Notes: generated by a model from the letters alone, not told the origin. A stretch of 64,000 bases of DNA from Micavibrio aeruginosavorus EPB (GCF_000348745.1 NC_020812.1:591378-655377), one strand, 5' to 3'; counted from the stretch's first letter, positions 18,948-30,555 are shown. Made by a program: numbers and translations.

Positions 18948-21197
18948 ATGCAGACCCTGTTTGAAAGTATGGAAGAAAAGGCCCCCCCGGGCGAAAAACG
19001 GGGGGATAAGCCGGTGCCCGAAACGGCGCGCCGGGTTCTTGTGCTGGTCCCCTATCCGGTGGACCGGGCCTATACCTACGCCGTACCGGATGGGATGGAT
19101 GTATCACCGGGCGATTACGTCACCGTGCCGCTGGGCAAACGCGAAGTGCCGGGAGTTGTCTGGGGACTGTCGGACGAAGACGTGCCCGCCAAAAAACTGA
19201 AAATGATCGTTGATCGTTTTGACCTTCCCCCGATGCAGGCCGCGCACCGCGATTTTTTAAGCTGGGTCGCCCAATACACAATGAGCGCCCCGGGTGCCGT
19301 TTTGAAAATGTGCCTGAGCGCGCCCGCGGGGTTGGAACCGCCGAAGGCGACGACTGGGTATGTTCCCGGTATTGTGATTGATGAAAAAACACGCAAAGGG
19401 CTGTCGCCCCAACGTCGTCGCGTTCTGGACATCGCGTCGGACGGGTTGACGCGGCGGGCTTCTGAACTGGCGGAATTGGCCGGGTGTTCCGCAGCGGTGG
19501 TCAATGGCATGGCGGATATTGGTCTGTTGCGCGCTGTTGATCTGTTTTCATCCGCGCCGTGCCGCAATCCGGATATTGATCGGGTGGGGCCGGATTTGTC
19601 ACCCGACCAACGCGCCACCGCCGATCATTTGATCGCGCAGGTGAAAAGTGGCGAGCACCATACATCATTGTTGGACGGTGTGACGGGCGCGGGTAAAACC
19701 GAAGTTTATTTTGAAGCCATTGCCGAAGCGATCCGATCGGGGAAGCAGGGCTTGATCCTGTTGCCTGAAATCGCATTGTCGAATGCGTTTCTGGACCGGT
19801 TTAAAAAACGTTTCGGGTGTGCGCCTGCGCTGTGGCATTCGCATTTAACACCGGCGCAACGCCGCACAACGTGGCGCGGTGTGGCGGATGGCACGACGAA
19901 GGTGGTTGTGGGGGCGCGGTCGGCCCTGTTTCTTCCCTATCAGGATTTGGGCATCATCGTCGTCGATGAGGAACATGACCCGGCGTACAAACAGGAAGAC
20001 GGCGTTATTTATCACGCCCGCGATATGGCGGTGGTGCGGGGGCATCGTGGGAAAATTCCCGTTGTTCTGGTATCTGCGACGCCGTCGCTGGAAACAATCC
20101 TGAACGCATGGAACGGGAAATATGACCATCTGGTCCTGCCCGTGCGTCATGGCGGGGCCGGTATGCCGGATATTGATTTGATTGATATGCGCGCAGATAA
20201 ACCGGCGCGGCAGCATTTTATCGCGCCGACCTTGCACAATGAAATTCAATCGACATTGGACCGGGGGGAGCAGGTGTTGCTGTTCCTCAACCGTCGTGGG
20301 TATGCGCCGTTGACGCTGTGCCGTACGTGTGGACACAGATTTGAATGCCCGCGTTGCACGGCGTGGCTGGTCGAACACAAGAAAACATCACGCCTGCATT
20401 GCCACCATTGCGGATTTGCAACCCCGATCCCGAAAACATGCCCATCCTGTAACGACACGGACTCCCTCGCGGCCTGCGGCCCCGGGGTGGAGCGGATCAA
20501 GGAAGAGGTTGCGGCCCTGTGGCCAGACGCCCGCACCGTTATTCTGGCCAGCGATATCGTCGATACGAATGATAAGTTGAAGGCTGTTTTGGATGATATC
20601 CGCGAACGCCGCGTTGATATTGTGATCGGAACGCAGATTATCGCGAAGGGGCACCATTTCCCGCATCTGACGCTGGTGGGTGTGATTGATGCCGATCTGG
20701 GGCTGGGCGGTGGTGATCTGCGCGCGGCGGAACGCACATTCCAGCTTTTGCATCAGGTTGCGGGCCGGGCGGGGCGTGAGGAGTTGAAGGGACACGTTTT
20801 CCTGCAAACTTTTATGCCGGAAAACAAGGTGATGCGTGCCATGGCCGCGGATGATCGCGATGAGTTTCTGGCGGTCGAAGCCGAAGAACGCGAACGTGCG
20901 CTGATGCCGCCGTATAGTCGCCTGGCCGGGATTATTGTATCTGGGCGTGATGAAAAACAGGTGATGGAAACGGCGCGGGCGTTGGGGGCGTGCGCGCCCC
21001 AAGGGCCGGATGTTTTAACGCTGGGCCCGGCAGAGGCACCGTTCTACCGCCTGCGCGGAAATTTCCGCCGTCGTCTGCTGGTGCGGGCGGCCAAGACTAT
21101 CAATTTACAACGCGCCATTGAAACATGGGTCGCCAGCGTGAAAATTCCATCCACCGTGCGGGTGCAGGTGGATATTGACCCGCAAAGCTTCCTGTAA
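18948..21197 (+). CDS. priA: Primosomal replication-restart helicase PriA
   Basis: Superfamily 2 helicase that reloads the replicative helicase at collapsed forks. The protein has 749 residues: an N-terminal 3'-DNA-binding domain starting at [16 protein letters not shown], Walker [16 protein letters not shown] (244-251), and a DEEHD box ([16 protein letters not shown]). Zinc-binding cysteines lie in [13 protein letters not shown] and CHHCGF then CPSC. Motif VI is in [12 protein letters not shown]. The family length is usually about 730. A second ATG at 18969 is an alternative start. Convergent with the next gene, with only two bases between the stops. Confidence 0.95.
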   Translation: MQTLFESMEEKAPPGEKRGDKPVPETARRVLVLVPYPVDRAYTYAVPDGMDVSPGDYVTVPLGKREVPGVVWGLSDEDVPAKKLKMIVDRFDLPPMQAAHRDFLSWVAQYTMSAPGAVLKMCLSAPAGLEPPKATTGYVPGIVIDEKTRKGLSPQRRRVLDIASDGLTRRASELAELAGCSAAVVNGMADIGLLRAVDLFSSAPCRNPDIDRVGPDLSPDQRATADHLIAQVKSGEHHTSLLDGVTGAGKTEVYFEAIAEAIRSGKQGLILLPEIALSNAFLDRFKKRFGCAPALWHSHLTPAQRRTTWRGVADGTTKVVVGARSALFLPYQDLGIIVVDEEHDPAYKQEDGVIYHARDMAVVRGHRGKIPVVLVSATPSLETILNAWNGKYDHLVLPVRHGGAGMPDIDLIDMRADKPARQHFIAPTLHNEIQSTLDRGEQVLLFLNRRGYAPLTLCRTCGHRFECPRCTAWLVEHKKTSRLHCHHCGFATPIPKTCPSCNDTDSLAACGPGVERIKEEVAALWPDARTVILASDIVDTNDKLKAVLDDIRERRVDIVIGTQIIAKGHHFPHLTLVGVIDADLGLGGGDLRAAERTFQLLHQVAGRAGREELKGHVFLQTFMPENKVMRAMAADDRDEFLAVEAEERERALMPPYSRLAGIIVSGRDEKQVMETARALGACAPQGPDVLTLGPAEAPFYRLRGNFRRRLLVRAAKTINLQRAIETWVASVKIPSTVRVQVDIDPQSFL

Positions 21198-21199
21198 GT

Positions 21200-22156
21200 T
21201 TACGGCGCCGGATGGTTTGAAGGTTTCTTCAAATCGTGCGGCATCGGACCGTAGCCCAGCCCGTCGACTTTGGGCAGGGTGGACAGGCAATCATAAAAAT
21301 CACCCGGGGCAGCACATAAGGGCGCATAGGTTTCATCCGGCGCGTTCTTGTAGCTGCGAATTTTTTTGGTCGTGTCCAGTTCGTCCAGATACATGTCGAT
21401 GGATTGCGCACGGTACATGGCATTCAGCCATGGGTTATTCCGCCAGGCGATTGCGGCGGCGGCCGTGGCGTCCCTTTGGGCTGTTTCATCAAGGGGGTCC
21501 TTGCCATCCATCGCAGCTTCAAAGGCGATGCCCGTATCACGGTAATTTTCAATGCTCATCAATCCGTCCCATACACGCGCATCACCGGCGGCGCGGGTCT
21601 GCCATGCCAGCAGGGTGGCCAGGGCCTGAGCATCGGCTTCCATGACATAGGTGAAACGGACATATTCGTCACGGCTGTATTTTAACGACCGTTCAAATCC
21701 CATCCGGTATTGAACGTGATGGCGTAATTCGTGGGCGGTGATCAGGGCCTGTTGCCCAAATTCCATGTCGTCATGGACCATCATCATGTTGAGCCCTGTA
21801 TCATAAAACCCGCGTTCCATCGGATTTTCATACGTACAAAAGATCGTTTTATGATCCGTCGCCATTTTGACCAGTAGGCGGCCAAATTCTGTTTTTTCAA
21901 ACAGGGTCAGAATTTTTTGCAAATTTTCTGTGGCGGGGGTCGGCGTGTCGACGGGATCGCCTGGAACAATACAGGCCCCGCGCGGGTTTTCGCGCGCGGC
22001 GGTGGGCCACCAATAGGTGGTTTGTTTGATCTCGCCCTCGGCCAATCGCGCGTCAAGGGCAGGGCCAGCCAGCGCCGTACCACCCGCCGCCATCACAAAG
22101 GGCAAGGTTATTCCCGCGATATGGCGCGCGGATATTTTTTGAAAGAATGCACGCAT
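21200..22156 (-). CDS. Exported HExxH putative metallopeptidase (DUF6782-like)
   Basis: Protein of 318 residues with an N-terminal hydrophobic signal or anchor (about 10-30). The motif ITAHELRHHVQY places HExxH at His142-Glu143-His146. MEADAQALATLL about 30 residues on offers Glu173 as third zinc ligand. That layout matches a gluzincin-like family of small bacterial putative metallopeptidases that I associate with DUF6782. The substrate is unknown; the location is probably periplasmic or membrane-facing. It follows the small secreted protein at 22162 by five bases, so the two form an operon. A related protein lies at 50240. Confidence 0.75.
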   Translation of the reverse strand: MRAFFQKISARHIAGITLPFVMAAGGTALAGPALDARLAEGEIKQTTYWWPTAARENPRGACIVPGDPVDTPTPATENLQKILTLFEKTEFGRLLVKMATDHKTIFCTYENPMERGFYDTGLNMMMVHDDMEFGQQALITAHELRHHVQYRMGFERSLKYSRDEYVRFTYVMEADAQALATLLAWQTRAAGDARVWDGLMSIENYRDTGIAFEAAMDGKDPLDETAQRDATAAAAIAWRNNPWLNAMYRAQSIDMYLDELDTTKKIRSYKNAPDETYAPLCAAPGDFYDCLSTLPKVDGLGYGPMPHDLKKPSNHPAP

Positions 22157-22161
22157 GATGA

Positions 22162-22650
22162 TCAGCGCTGCAATGTAATGCCAAAACCGCCCGCTTTGCG
22201 GATGGTGTCGACATGCTGACGGTCAAAATCCTGATAAGCGGGATAGACGATGCCGTCATTGCTGCCGTTAATGCCCATGTGTTGAAATTCAACGTCAGCG
22301 GCGAAAACGGGAATGTTTTCGTTTGTGGCGCACCCGTTGAAGTCAAAAACAATGGTGGTCACGCGCGGGTCGGCCAATGCGGCATTCACAAGGTTTTTGT
22401 CCACCATGCTGAAGAACACCCATTTATAATGGCTGTTCCATTCTTCGTTGGTCAGGATCTCGCTAGAGGGCAGAATGACCATTCCGTTCTTGTCGACGCT
22501 GGTGTGTGTGCGGTCGCATCCGTTGGTCAGGGTGACCGTATGGTCGATGCGGTCAACATGCGCGTCCGTTGCCGTAGCGGTGCCATAGCCCAACGCCGCG
22601 GCCAGTGCGAATGAAGCGGACAGAATCGTGCGAAATGATCGTGTAGTCAT
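22162..22650 (-). CDS. Secreted hypothetical protein upstream of a metallopeptidase
   Basis: Protein of 162 residues with a signal peptide (MTTRSFRTILSASFALAAAL, cleavage probably near ATATDA). The mature part has two cysteines (TNGCDRT, FNGCATN) that could form a disulfide, and no recognised domain. Its gene ends five bases before the HExxH protein, so the two are co-transcribed. A partner, substrate or propeptide-like role is possible but purely inferred from adjacency. Confidence 0.7.
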   Translation of the reverse strand: MTTRSFRTILSASFALAAALGYGTATATDAHVDRIDHTVTLTNGCDRTHTSVDKNGMVILPSSEILTNEEWNSHYKWVFFSMVDKNLVNAALADPRVTTIVFDFNGCATNENIPVFAADVEFQHMGINGSNDGIVYPAYQDFDRQHVDTIRKAGGFGITLQR

Positions 22651-22789
22651 TATCTGAAATATCCCTGTTTATGTTTTTTGATTACGGGCACCCTGCACCC
22701 GATGGGCGGGCCTGTCAATTTCCGATGTCAATTTTCGACTTGCCAGCAGAGATGGAAAGGCGGACCCTGATCAGGAGAGGGGACCCGCC

Positions 22790-23635
22790 ATGTTCAACCG
22801 CGCCGCATTGCCAAAAGACATCACGTCTTATGATCTGCTGAAGGCCTTTGCGGTCCTGACCATGCTGGTTGACCATATCGGTTTCTATTTTTTCCCCGAA
22901 GATATGTGGTGGCGGGCGATTGGGCGGCTGTGCGTGCCCATTTGGTTCTTCCTGATTGGCTATGCCCGGTCGCGGGATATCGGGCCGCGCTTGTGGATTG
23001 GCGGGACCATTTTGCTGGTGGCGGATTTGATTGCCGGTAAATATTTGATCCCATTTAATATTTTATTCACCATGCTGGCCATTCGCCTGATGATTGACCC
23101 GTTGATGCGCGGCGTGACCCGGGCTGGCGTACAGGTTCTGTGGGCGGTGGCTGTGATCTGCTTCTTCGCCTATCTGCCAACGGCCTTTGTGCTGGAATAT
23201 GGAACGCAAGGGGTGTTGCTGGCCATATTCGGCTGGTTTATGCGCCATCGGGCGGATGGGGGCTGGGGCCGGATTCCCGAGGCCATGGTGCAGAATTATG
23301 TCATTTTTGCCGCCGTGTCCTTCGTTTTGATCCAGACGGTGTCCTTTGGCTTTGCCCAGGGGCAAATGCTCCTGCTGGCCACCTGTGCTTTGCCTGTGTT
23401 TGGTGCATTATACATGTTCAAACCGCTGAATTTCCCCCGGTTGACGGCGTTGATCGGTCCGCTGGCGGGGGTGGTGCGGTTTATGGGGCGCTGGACTCTG
23501 GAAATTTATGTCGGGCATCTGGTGATTCTGAACATCGTCGGGGTTATTTGCTTCCCGGACCGGTTTGATTTGTTTTCTCCCCATTGGACCACGCTGGATT
23601 TCGGGGCGTCTGCGAGGCCAGCCCCCGCGCCGTAA
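22790..23635 (+). CDS. TraX-family integral membrane protein
   Basis: Protein of 281 residues with about seven or eight membrane segments. The start DITSYDLLKAFAVLTMLVDHIG, followed by a FFPED segment and RLCVPIWFFLIGYA, is the typical TraX opening. TraX itself N-acetylates F-pilin, but most family members are chromosomal and of unknown function. No other conjugation gene is seen here, so this is more likely a membrane acyltransferase-like protein with another role. AGGAGAGGGG before the ATG at 22790 is a strong ribosome binding site. Confidence 0.8.
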   Translation: MFNRAALPKDITSYDLLKAFAVLTMLVDHIGFYFFPEDMWWRAIGRLCVPIWFFLIGYARSRDIGPRLWIGGTILLVADLIAGKYLIPFNILFTMLAIRLMIDPLMRGVTRAGVQVLWAVAVICFFAYLPTAFVLEYGTQGVLLAIFGWFMRHRADGGWGRIPEAMVQNYVIFAAVSFVLIQTVSFGFAQGQMLLLATCALPVFGALYMFKPLNFPRLTALIGPLAGVVRFMGRWTLEIYVGHLVILNIVGVICFPDRFDLFSPHWTTLDFGASARPAPAP

Positions 23636-23708
23636 ATTACGGAATCCCTGTACTTTCCCCCGTCTTTCGGATGGGGTGAAAAAGGCTGGAAAACCGCCGG
23701 AAATATCC

Positions 23709-23738
23709 TTGCCCGGGCCCCTGTCCCCGTGCTACACC
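23709..23738 (+). promoter_or_regulatory. atpHp: Possible promoter of the atp operon
   Basis: TTGCCCG, 15 bases, then GCTACACC. This resembles the alphaproteobacterial biosynthetic-gene promoter pattern (TTGACG, then GCTANAWC), about 67 bases before the atpH start. It is a match by eye with mismatches. Confidence 0.3.
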
Positions 23739-23804
23739 GTGCCCGAGCTCAAAATAGGTCTCAAAAACAGGTTTAAACCCCTAACGCGATTTGGGTGACG
23801 GACA

Positions 23805-24362
23805 GTGGCCACACAAACAAGTCAGGTTGCATCCCGTTATGCCGTATCCCTGCTGGATATGGCGGGTGATGCAGGTTCTGTTGAACAGGTTGAAAAAGAC
23901 CTGAATGCACTGGCGGGCATGATTGCCGCGTCGGACGATTTGCAAAAACTGATCAAAAATCCGCTCTTCAACCGGACACAGCATCAGCGCGCCATCTTGG
24001 CTGTCGCGGACAAGGCTGGGTTCAGCGATCTGACGCGCCGTTTTCTGGGTGTGCTGGCGGGCAACCGCCGCCTGGGTATCATCTCTGGCGTTATTCAAGC
24101 TTTCGGAAATGAACTGGCCCGCCGCCGCGGCACTGTATCCGCGCGGGTTCAATCGGCCTTCGTTCTGTCTCCGGTCCAAACCGATGCCCTGCAAAAAGCA
24201 CTCAGCGACAAGATGGGTCAGAACGTGACCCTGAATGTTGAAATCGACAAATCCCTGCTGGGTGGCATGGTGGTAACGGTTGGTTCGGTGATGATCGACA
24301 ATTCCGTGAAACGCAAATTGGAACGCCTGAAACGCGCAATGGAAAGCCGGAGCGCGGCGTAA
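23805..24362 (+). CDS. atpH: ATP synthase F1 delta subunit
   Basis: Delta (OSCP-like) subunit that links F1 to the peripheral stalk. It has 185 residues, with the family pattern ASRYAVSLLDMAGD at the start, LIKNPLFNRTQHQRAI, and the C-terminal LLGGMVVTVGSVMIDNSVKRKLE. It starts with GTG at 23805. It is the first gene of the F1 operon here (H-A-G-D-C); the F0 genes are elsewhere, as usual in alphaproteobacteria. Confidence 0.95.
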   Translation: MATQTSQVASRYAVSLLDMAGDAGSVEQVEKDLNALAGMIAASDDLQKLIKNPLFNRTQHQRAILAVADKAGFSDLTRRFLGVLAGNRRLGIISGVIQAFGNELARRRGTVSARVQSAFVLSPVQTDALQKALSDKMGQNVTLNVEIDKSLLGGMVVTVGSVMIDNSVKRKLERLKRAMESRSAA

Positions 24363-24422
24363 CAACAAACGATTTAGTAACAGTTTAAGTAAGACACACG
24401 CATACAAAACGAGGTTCAATCA

Positions 24423-25973
24423 ATGGAAATCCGTGCGGCAGAAATCTCTGAAATCCTGAAAAAGCAAATCGCGGAATTTGACGCGCAAGCAGACGTGGCC
24501 GAAATCGGCCAGGTTCTGTCCGTCGGTGACGGCGTTGCGCGTGTTTACGGCCTGGACCAAGTCCGCGCCGGTGAAATGGTTGAATTCCCGGGCGGGATCA
24601 AGGGTATGGCCCTGAACCTGGAAGCCGACAACGTCGGTATCGTTATTTTCGGTGATGACCGTTCGATTAAAGAAGGCGACATCGTAAAACGTACGGGCGA
24701 AATCGTTCAGGTTCCGGTTGGCCGTGGCCTGCTGGGGCGCGTTGTTGACGGTCTGGGTAACCCGATCGACGGCAAGGGCCCGATTAAAAACGCTGAAATG
24801 CGCCGCGTTGAAGTCAAAGCCCCGGGCATTATCCCGCGTAAATCCGTGCACGAGCCGATGCAGTCCGGTTTGAAAGCCGTTGATGCGCTGGTTCCGGTTG
24901 GCCGTGGCCAGCGTGAGCTGATCATTGGTGACCGTCAGACGGGTAAAACCGCTGTGGCTCTGGACACCATCATCAACCAGAAAGTCATCAACAAATCCGC
25001 AAACGAAAAAGACCACCTGTATTGCATCTATGTTGCAATTGGTCAGAAACGTTCGACCGTTGCGCAATTGGTGCGCCAGTTGGAAGAAAGCGGCGCGATG
25101 GAATATTCCATCATTGTTGCCGCCACCGCATCCGACCCGGCCCCGATGCAGTTCATGGCACCGTACACCGGTTGCACCATGGGCGAATTCTTCCGCGACA
25201 ACGGCATGCATGCTCTGTGCGTTTATGACGACCTGTCCAAACAGGCTGTTGCGTATCGCCAGATGTCCCTGCTGCTGCGTCGTCCGCCGGGACGCGAAGC
25301 CTATCCGGGTGACGTGTTCTACATTCACTCCCGCCTGCTGGAACGCGCGGCGAAGATGAACGACGAACATGGTGCTGGTTCTCTGACCGCTCTGCCGATC
25401 ATTGAAACGCAGGCTGGTGACGTTTCCGCGTACATTCCGACCAACGTGATTTCCATCACCGACGGTCAGATCTTCCTGGAAACGGGTCTGTTCTTCAAAG
25501 GGATCCGTCCGGCCATTAACGTTGGTCTGTCCGTATCCCGCGTGGGTTCCGCCGCACAGATCAAAGCAATGAAACAGGTTGCCGGTACCATTAAACTGGA
25601 ACTGGCCCAGTACCGCGAAATGGAAGCCTTCGCACAGTTCGCATCCGATCTGGATGCGTCCACGCAGAAGCTGCTGGCCCGTGGTGCCCGCCTGACCCAA
25701 TTGCTGGTTCAGCCGCAATACCAGCCGATGCCGGTTGAAGAACAAGTTCTGGTGATCTTCGCCGGGACGAAGGGCTTCCTGGACTCCGTTCCGGTGACGG
25801 CCGTGCGTGAATATGAACGCCGCCTGCTGGAAGATGTGCGCGCCAATGGCAAACACATTCTGGATGCAATCCGCACAGAAAAAGCACTGAGCGACAAACT
25901 GCAAAAAGATCTGTCCGATTACCTGACCCAGTTTGGCAAAGGTTTTGAATCGGTCGAGAAAAAGGCAGCCTAA
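24423..25973 (+). CDS. atpA: ATP synthase F1 alpha subunit
   Basis: Non-catalytic nucleotide-binding subunit of F1. It has 516 residues of normal domain layout, with the N-terminal beta-barrel and Walker [13 protein letters not shown] at 169-176. It also has the conserved [10 protein letters not shown]-type region, here [20 protein letters not shown] with [15 protein letters not shown]. The start [12 protein letters not shown] is standard. It is followed by a hairpin (25986-26017) before atpG. Confidence 0.97.
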   Translation: MEIRAAEISEILKKQIAEFDAQADVAEIGQVLSVGDGVARVYGLDQVRAGEMVEFPGGIKGMALNLEADNVGIVIFGDDRSIKEGDIVKRTGEIVQVPVGRGLLGRVVDGLGNPIDGKGPIKNAEMRRVEVKAPGIIPRKSVHEPMQSGLKAVDALVPVGRGQRELIIGDRQTGKTAVALDTIINQKVINKSANEKDHLYCIYVAIGQKRSTVAQLVRQLEESGAMEYSIIVAATASDPAPMQFMAPYTGCTMGEFFRDNGMHALCVYDDLSKQAVAYRQMSLLLRRPPGREAYPGDVFYIHSRLLERAAKMNDEHGAGSLTALPIIETQAGDVSAYIPTNVISITDGQIFLETGLFFKGIRPAINVGLSVSRVGSAAQIKAMKQVAGTIKLELAQYREMEAFAQFASDLDASTQKLLARGARLTQLLVQPQYQPMPVEEQVLVIFAGTKGFLDSVPVTAVREYERRLLEDVRANGKHILDAIRTEKALSDKLQKDLSDYLTQFGKGFESVEKKAA

Positions 25974-25985
25974 GTGAATATGGTG

Positions 25986-26017
25986 ATCACATGCGCTGAT
26001 GAAACGGCGCATGTGAT
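25986..26017 (+). terminator. Intercistronic hairpin between atpA and atpG
   Basis: Perfect 11-base stem ATCACATGCGC with GCGCATGTGAT around a ten-base loop, followed only by TTTC. It is more likely an RNA-processing, stability or attenuating hairpin than a full terminator, because the operon continues. Confidence 0.5.
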
Positions 26018-26047
26018 TTTCAATCAGATTTAAACGCGGTCAAAGCA

Positions 26048-26959
26048 ATGCCAAGTTTGAAGGAATATCGTAACCGTATCGCCTCCGTGAAATCCACGCG
26101 GAAGATTACGTCGGCCATGAAAATGGTGGCGGCATCCAAGCTGAAGAAGGCACAGGAACAAGCCGAAGCGAGCCAGCCTTACGCCCACGCCATGGCGGGG
26201 ATGATGAGCCGCGTGGCCAAGGGCGTGATCGTCGGCCCGAACAGCCCGAAACTGCTGATCGGGACCGGTTCGGATCAGGTGCACATGATTGTTGTTGTGT
26301 CGTCCGATCGCGGTCTGTGCGGTGGGTTTAACGGCAACCTGGTGCGTCGTGTTCGCAACGATGTCCGCGGTTTGATGAACGCTGGGAAAACGGTGAAGCT
26401 GGTGTGCGTCGGTCGTAAGGCCCGCGACATCCTGCGCCGCGAATTCCCGAAAAATATCGTACACAGCTTCACCGGTCTGGCCGGTAAAAACCGTATCGGT
26501 TTTGCCGAGGCTGACGAAGTATCGCAATACATCCTGTCCCAGTTTGATGCTGGCGAATTTGATGTTTGCACGCTGATGTACAACGAATTCAAATCGGTTC
26601 TGACGCAACGCCCGGTGGGCACGCAATTGATCCCGTTCCACTTGCCGGAAGCGCAAGTCGCGAACGAGAACGCCGCCAAGGTCAGCGCCGAGGCCGATGC
26701 AACATCGCCGTATAGCTTTGAGCCGGATGAATCCGAAATTCTGAGTGCCTTGCTGCCGAAAAATTTGAGCATTCAAATTTTTGGTGCCTTGCTGGACAGC
26801 GCCGCGGGTGAACAGGCCGCACGTATGACCGCAATGGACAACGCAACGCGCAACGCTGGCGATATGATCAAGAAGCTCAGCCTGCAATATAACCGCGCAC
26901 GTCAGGCGTATATTACGAAAGAGCTGATCGAAATTATTTCGGGTGCCGAGGCACTCTAA
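26048..26959 (+). CDS. atpG: ATP synthase F1 gamma subunit
   Basis: Central-stalk rotor subunit of F1, 303 residues. The N-terminal helix [20 protein letters not shown] and the C-terminal helix ending [18 protein letters not shown] are the paired coiled-coil of the rotor. [14 protein letters not shown] is the conserved Rossmann-like motif. It stands in its usual place after atpA, but an extra gene and not atpD comes next. Confidence 0.96.
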   Translation: MPSLKEYRNRIASVKSTRKITSAMKMVAASKLKKAQEQAEASQPYAHAMAGMMSRVAKGVIVGPNSPKLLIGTGSDQVHMIVVVSSDRGLCGGFNGNLVRRVRNDVRGLMNAGKTVKLVCVGRKARDILRREFPKNIVHSFTGLAGKNRIGFAEADEVSQYILSQFDAGEFDVCTLMYNEFKSVLTQRPVGTQLIPFHLPEAQVANENAAKVSAEADATSPYSFEPDESEILSALLPKNLSIQIFGALLDSAAGEQAARMTAMDNATRNAGDMIKKLSLQYNRARQAYITKELIEIISGAEAL

Positions 26960-26973
26960 TAAAAAAGAAGACC

Positions 26974-27021
26974 CTTTCGCGGGGCATTCATACCGGGCGT
27001 AGATCCGGGGCATCGCGAAAG
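26974..27021 (+). other. Long hairpin between atpG and the inserted orf
   Basis: CTTTCGCG at 26974-26981 pairs with CGCGAAAG at 27014-27021, enclosing a GC-rich 32-base interior. There is no T-run, so it is not a terminator. It may affect mRNA processing or expression of the next gene. Confidence 0.35.
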
Positions 27022-27048
27022 AAAAAGAACATGGGAAGGGAGAACGTT

Positions 27049-27450
27049 ATGGTTCAGACAAATGGGCTTGGGGAGTCTTTTGGTCGCTGTGCAACCGCCA
27101 ATCCGGTGGAGGACAAGTTGACCGTCGTGATGCAGGCATTGGAACGGGCAGAGCGTCATATCGACGCTGTGCTGGACCCAAAGGCCAAAGCATCGCGCGA
27201 CGTAAAGGTGAAGGCGTTTGCCGAATTGGTTCGCGTTCTGGATGTTATGCAGGATGCAATCGCAACGGCACCGTTCCTCACCGCGCGCACCGCGCAGGAT
27301 GTTGCGGATGCCGCGTTCTATCGGGCCTTTGGCTTGATGAACAAAGAAGGAATTGACGAAGACGAAGTGCGGGCCCATGTGCACCACTTCACATCTTCAA
27401 CCGGTGGGCGGATGATTTCGCCCGATTTTTCCCGCCGGTTTGATGCCTGA
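27049..27450 (+). CDS. Hypothetical protein inserted between atpG and atpD
   Basis: Soluble, largely helical protein of 133 residues with no recognised domain, signal peptide or membrane segment. AAGGGAG six bases before ATG 27049 (MVQTNGLGESFG) decides the start over 27031. It lies on the same strand, 89 bases after atpG and 99 bases before atpD, and is therefore probably transcribed with the F1 genes. It could act on ATP synthase or be a passenger; nothing in its sequence decides this. Confidence 0.7.
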   Translation: MVQTNGLGESFGRCATANPVEDKLTVVMQALERAERHIDAVLDPKAKASRDVKVKAFAELVRVLDVMQDAIATAPFLTARTAQDVADAAFYRAFGLMNKEGIDEDEVRAHVHHFTSSTGGRMISPDFSRRFDA

Positions 27451-27501
27451 TTTTTTAGGCGCGTGAATAAAGGGCGAAGAGTTTTTAAAAACTGGTTTTA
27501 A

Positions 27502-28971
<1,470 letters not shown>

Positions 28972-28973
28972 TA

Positions 28974-29225
28974 ATGACAACGGCACCGGCGCATTCATCC
29001 CCTTTGCTGGCACAGGTTCAAACGATCCTGCGCGGTATGGGGTATGCGCCGGTTGCTGGTGACACGGGCATGTATATGCGCCCGCTCGGTTCCACGCCGT
29101 CGATTTCCGGCACGTTTTACATCGTTTCACAAAACGATGTTCAGGTGGTTGGTGAATTGCCGGTGGCCCGGGCCGTACCGCATGCACGCTTTGTCGCCGA
29201 CAATGTGCAGTATCTGTTTCGCTAA
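28974..29225 (+). CDS. Small hypothetical protein between atpD and atpC
   Basis: Protein of 83 residues. Its ATG comes two bases after the atpD stop, and its stop is 11 bases before atpC, so it is certainly inside the F1 transcript and probably translationally coupled to atpD. The sequence has a short helix (PLLAQVQTILRGMGY) and a beta-rich part (GTFYIVSQNDVQVVGELPV). No family is recognised. Genes between beta and epsilon are rare. Confidence 0.7.
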   Translation: MTTAPAHSSPLLAQVQTILRGMGYAPVAGDTGMYMRPLGSTPSISGTFYIVSQNDVQVVGELPVARAVPHARFVADNVQYLFR

Positions 29226-29236
29226 GGATTTTAAAA

Positions 29237-29662
29237 ATGGCTGATGCAACGACAAGCAACGATGTTCTGACCTTCGAACTGGTTTCGCCGGAACGCAAAT
29301 TGATGTCCGGTACCGCATACCGCGTTACTATTCCTGGTGTGGAAGGGGATTTCGGTGTTCTGGCTGGTCACGCGTCCGTATTGTCCACGGTGCGCATGGG
29401 CGTGGTTGAAATTCTGGAATCCGCCTCTGCTGCGCCAGTGCGTATTTTCATCACGGGCGGTTTTGCCGATGTGACGCCGGTCAATTGCACGTTGCTGGCT
29501 GAAGAGGCCGTAAACGTCAACGATCTGGACGCCGCTAAGCTGGAACAGGATATCCGCAATTTGGGCGAAGATTTGGCCGTTGCGAAAGACACGTTTGAAA
29601 AATTCAAAATTCAACGTCGCCTGGAAGTGGCGCGGGCCAAGCTGAAAGCTGTTGCGGCATAA
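29237..29662 (+). CDS. atpC: ATP synthase F1 epsilon subunit
   Basis: Rotor and regulatory subunit of F1, 141 residues. The N-terminal beta-sandwich is seen in LTFELVSPERKLMSG, VEGDFGVLAGHA and the ITGGFADVTP strand. The C-terminal helical hairpin runs from about residue 95. It is the last gene of the operon; a terminator follows at 29709. Confidence 0.95.
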   Translation: MADATTSNDVLTFELVSPERKLMSGTAYRVTIPGVEGDFGVLAGHASVLSTVRMGVVEILESASAAPVRIFITGGFADVTPVNCTLLAEEAVNVNDLDAAKLEQDIRNLGEDLAVAKDTFEKFKIQRRLEVARAKLKAVAA

Positions 29663-29708
29663 ACAAAAACCGCGCTTTCGCAATAATAGATAGAATACGA
29701 GATAAAAG

Positions 29709-29736
29709 CCGGGGTCTGATAAGACCCCGGTAATTT
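29709..29736 (+). terminator. Terminator of the atp operon
   Basis: Eight-base stem CCGGGGTC with GACCCCGG around TGATAA, then TAATTTTTTA. Confidence 0.85.
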
Positions 29737-29794
29737 TTTATTGACCAAAGCTTAAACGGAGCGTGCCACACTGAAAGTGAGAAGGGATAAGGCA

Positions 29795-30127
29795 ATGGCC
29801 ACTTCGATCATGTGCGTGGTGTTTCGTCCTGCGCACGATAAAAAAATTGGTGACGTATCGCGCATGATGCCGGTGATTGAGCAAGTGATCGCCGATTGCA
29901 ACGGATTGAACTTTAGCGAAGATGTTTACGATTCATCCGCGTTCCGGTTTTTTCTGCCATCGGGGGCCAGTGTCTATGATGCCGACCGTGTGGTTCAGTG
30001 TCTCAACCGTTTGAATGACCGCGATGGTGGCGCGTTGCTGGAGGCTGAACAAATCAGCATCCCGGAAAAATCCGTGACGTTGGCCCGCTATCCGGTCGCT
30101 GAGCGCAATATCCTGCGTTTAGGGTGA
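29795..30127 (+). CDS. Hypothetical protein downstream of the atp operon
   Basis: Soluble protein of 110 residues starting MATSIMCVVFRPAHDKKIGD. It has mixed alpha/beta character with an RFFLPSGASVYDADRVVQCL segment. No domain is recognised. ATG 29795 is preceded by AAGGGATAAGG. It is separated from atpC by a terminator, so it has its own transcript. Its 3' end overlaps the convergent gene at 30119 by nine bases. Confidence 0.65.
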   Translation: MATSIMCVVFRPAHDKKIGDVSRMMPVIEQVIADCNGLNFSEDVYDSSAFRFFLPSGASVYDADRVVQCLNRLNDRDGGALLEAEQISIPEKSVTLARYPVAERNILRLG

Positions 30128-30364
30128 TTGTGGTTTCAACCGTTCATACGTGTCCGATACGGCGATAATGTCCTGAATAACATCATCCCACTCATCCGGG
30201 CTCAACCGGGCCCCTTGTAGATCATCGCGGGCGTTCAGGACGGCCTGATGTGCGTCGTCCACCGCGTCCCACGGGACGGAGCGGGCGTTTTCCCATTCTC
30301 TGGCCAATTCAAAAAAGCGATTACAGGCCGCATTGAAGGCGGCCGTGAGAGATTTTTTTGGCAT
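30119..30364 (-). CDS. Small hypothetical helical protein
   Basis: Protein of 81 residues starting MPKKSLTAAFNAACNRFFEL. It is predicted almost fully helical and is acidic towards the C-terminus (SPDEWDDVIQDIIAVSDTYE). No family is recognised. Convergent with, and overlapping by nine bases, the gene at 29795. Confidence 0.55.
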   Translation of the reverse strand: MPKKSLTAAFNAACNRFFELAREWENARSVPWDAVDDAHQAVLNARDDLQGARLSPDEWDDVIQDIIAVSDTYERLKPQSP

Positions 30365-30430
30365 GTGATACGCAGTCCCTGTTCATTTTATTTTTTTAAG
30401 AGTCTATCCCAAGATTGAGGGGTGCTCAAT

Positions 30431-30491
30431 ATGAAAAGAGTTGCGATATGTTAAATGCGGGGCCGGAAATTGACTCTGGCCTCTTTTGTTT
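30431..30491 (+). promoter_or_regulatory. Possible leader: seven-codon orf and weak terminator-like hairpin
   Basis: GAGGGG precedes a seven-codon frame (MKRVAIC, stop) at 30431-30454. It is followed by GGCCGGA/TCTGGCC (30461-30481) and TCTTTTGTTTTT. The layout resembles an attenuator leader before the small gene at 30556, but the peptide has no regulatory codon run. Confidence 0.25.
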
Positions 30492-30555
30492 TTGTGTTAT
30501 TTCTGCAAAACAGAATTTCTGGGTTTTCGCGGGCCCCTTAAAAGGTTTTTTGAAA

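Noticed and set aside
22790-23635. TraX-like protein as evidence of a conjugative element
   Set aside because: No other transfer gene is present, and chromosomal TraX-family proteins are common.
24374-24388. TTAG-N7-TTAA between atpH and atpA as a CtrA site
   Set aside because: One mismatch and a position inside an operon; likely chance.
24420-26012. Long open frame of 530 codons on the minus strand opposite atpA, and similar long antisense frames opposite sucD, sucA, atpD, lepA and priA
   Set aside because: These mirror highly conserved genes with strong codon bias, which keeps the opposite strand open; their translations are low-complexity and match no family.
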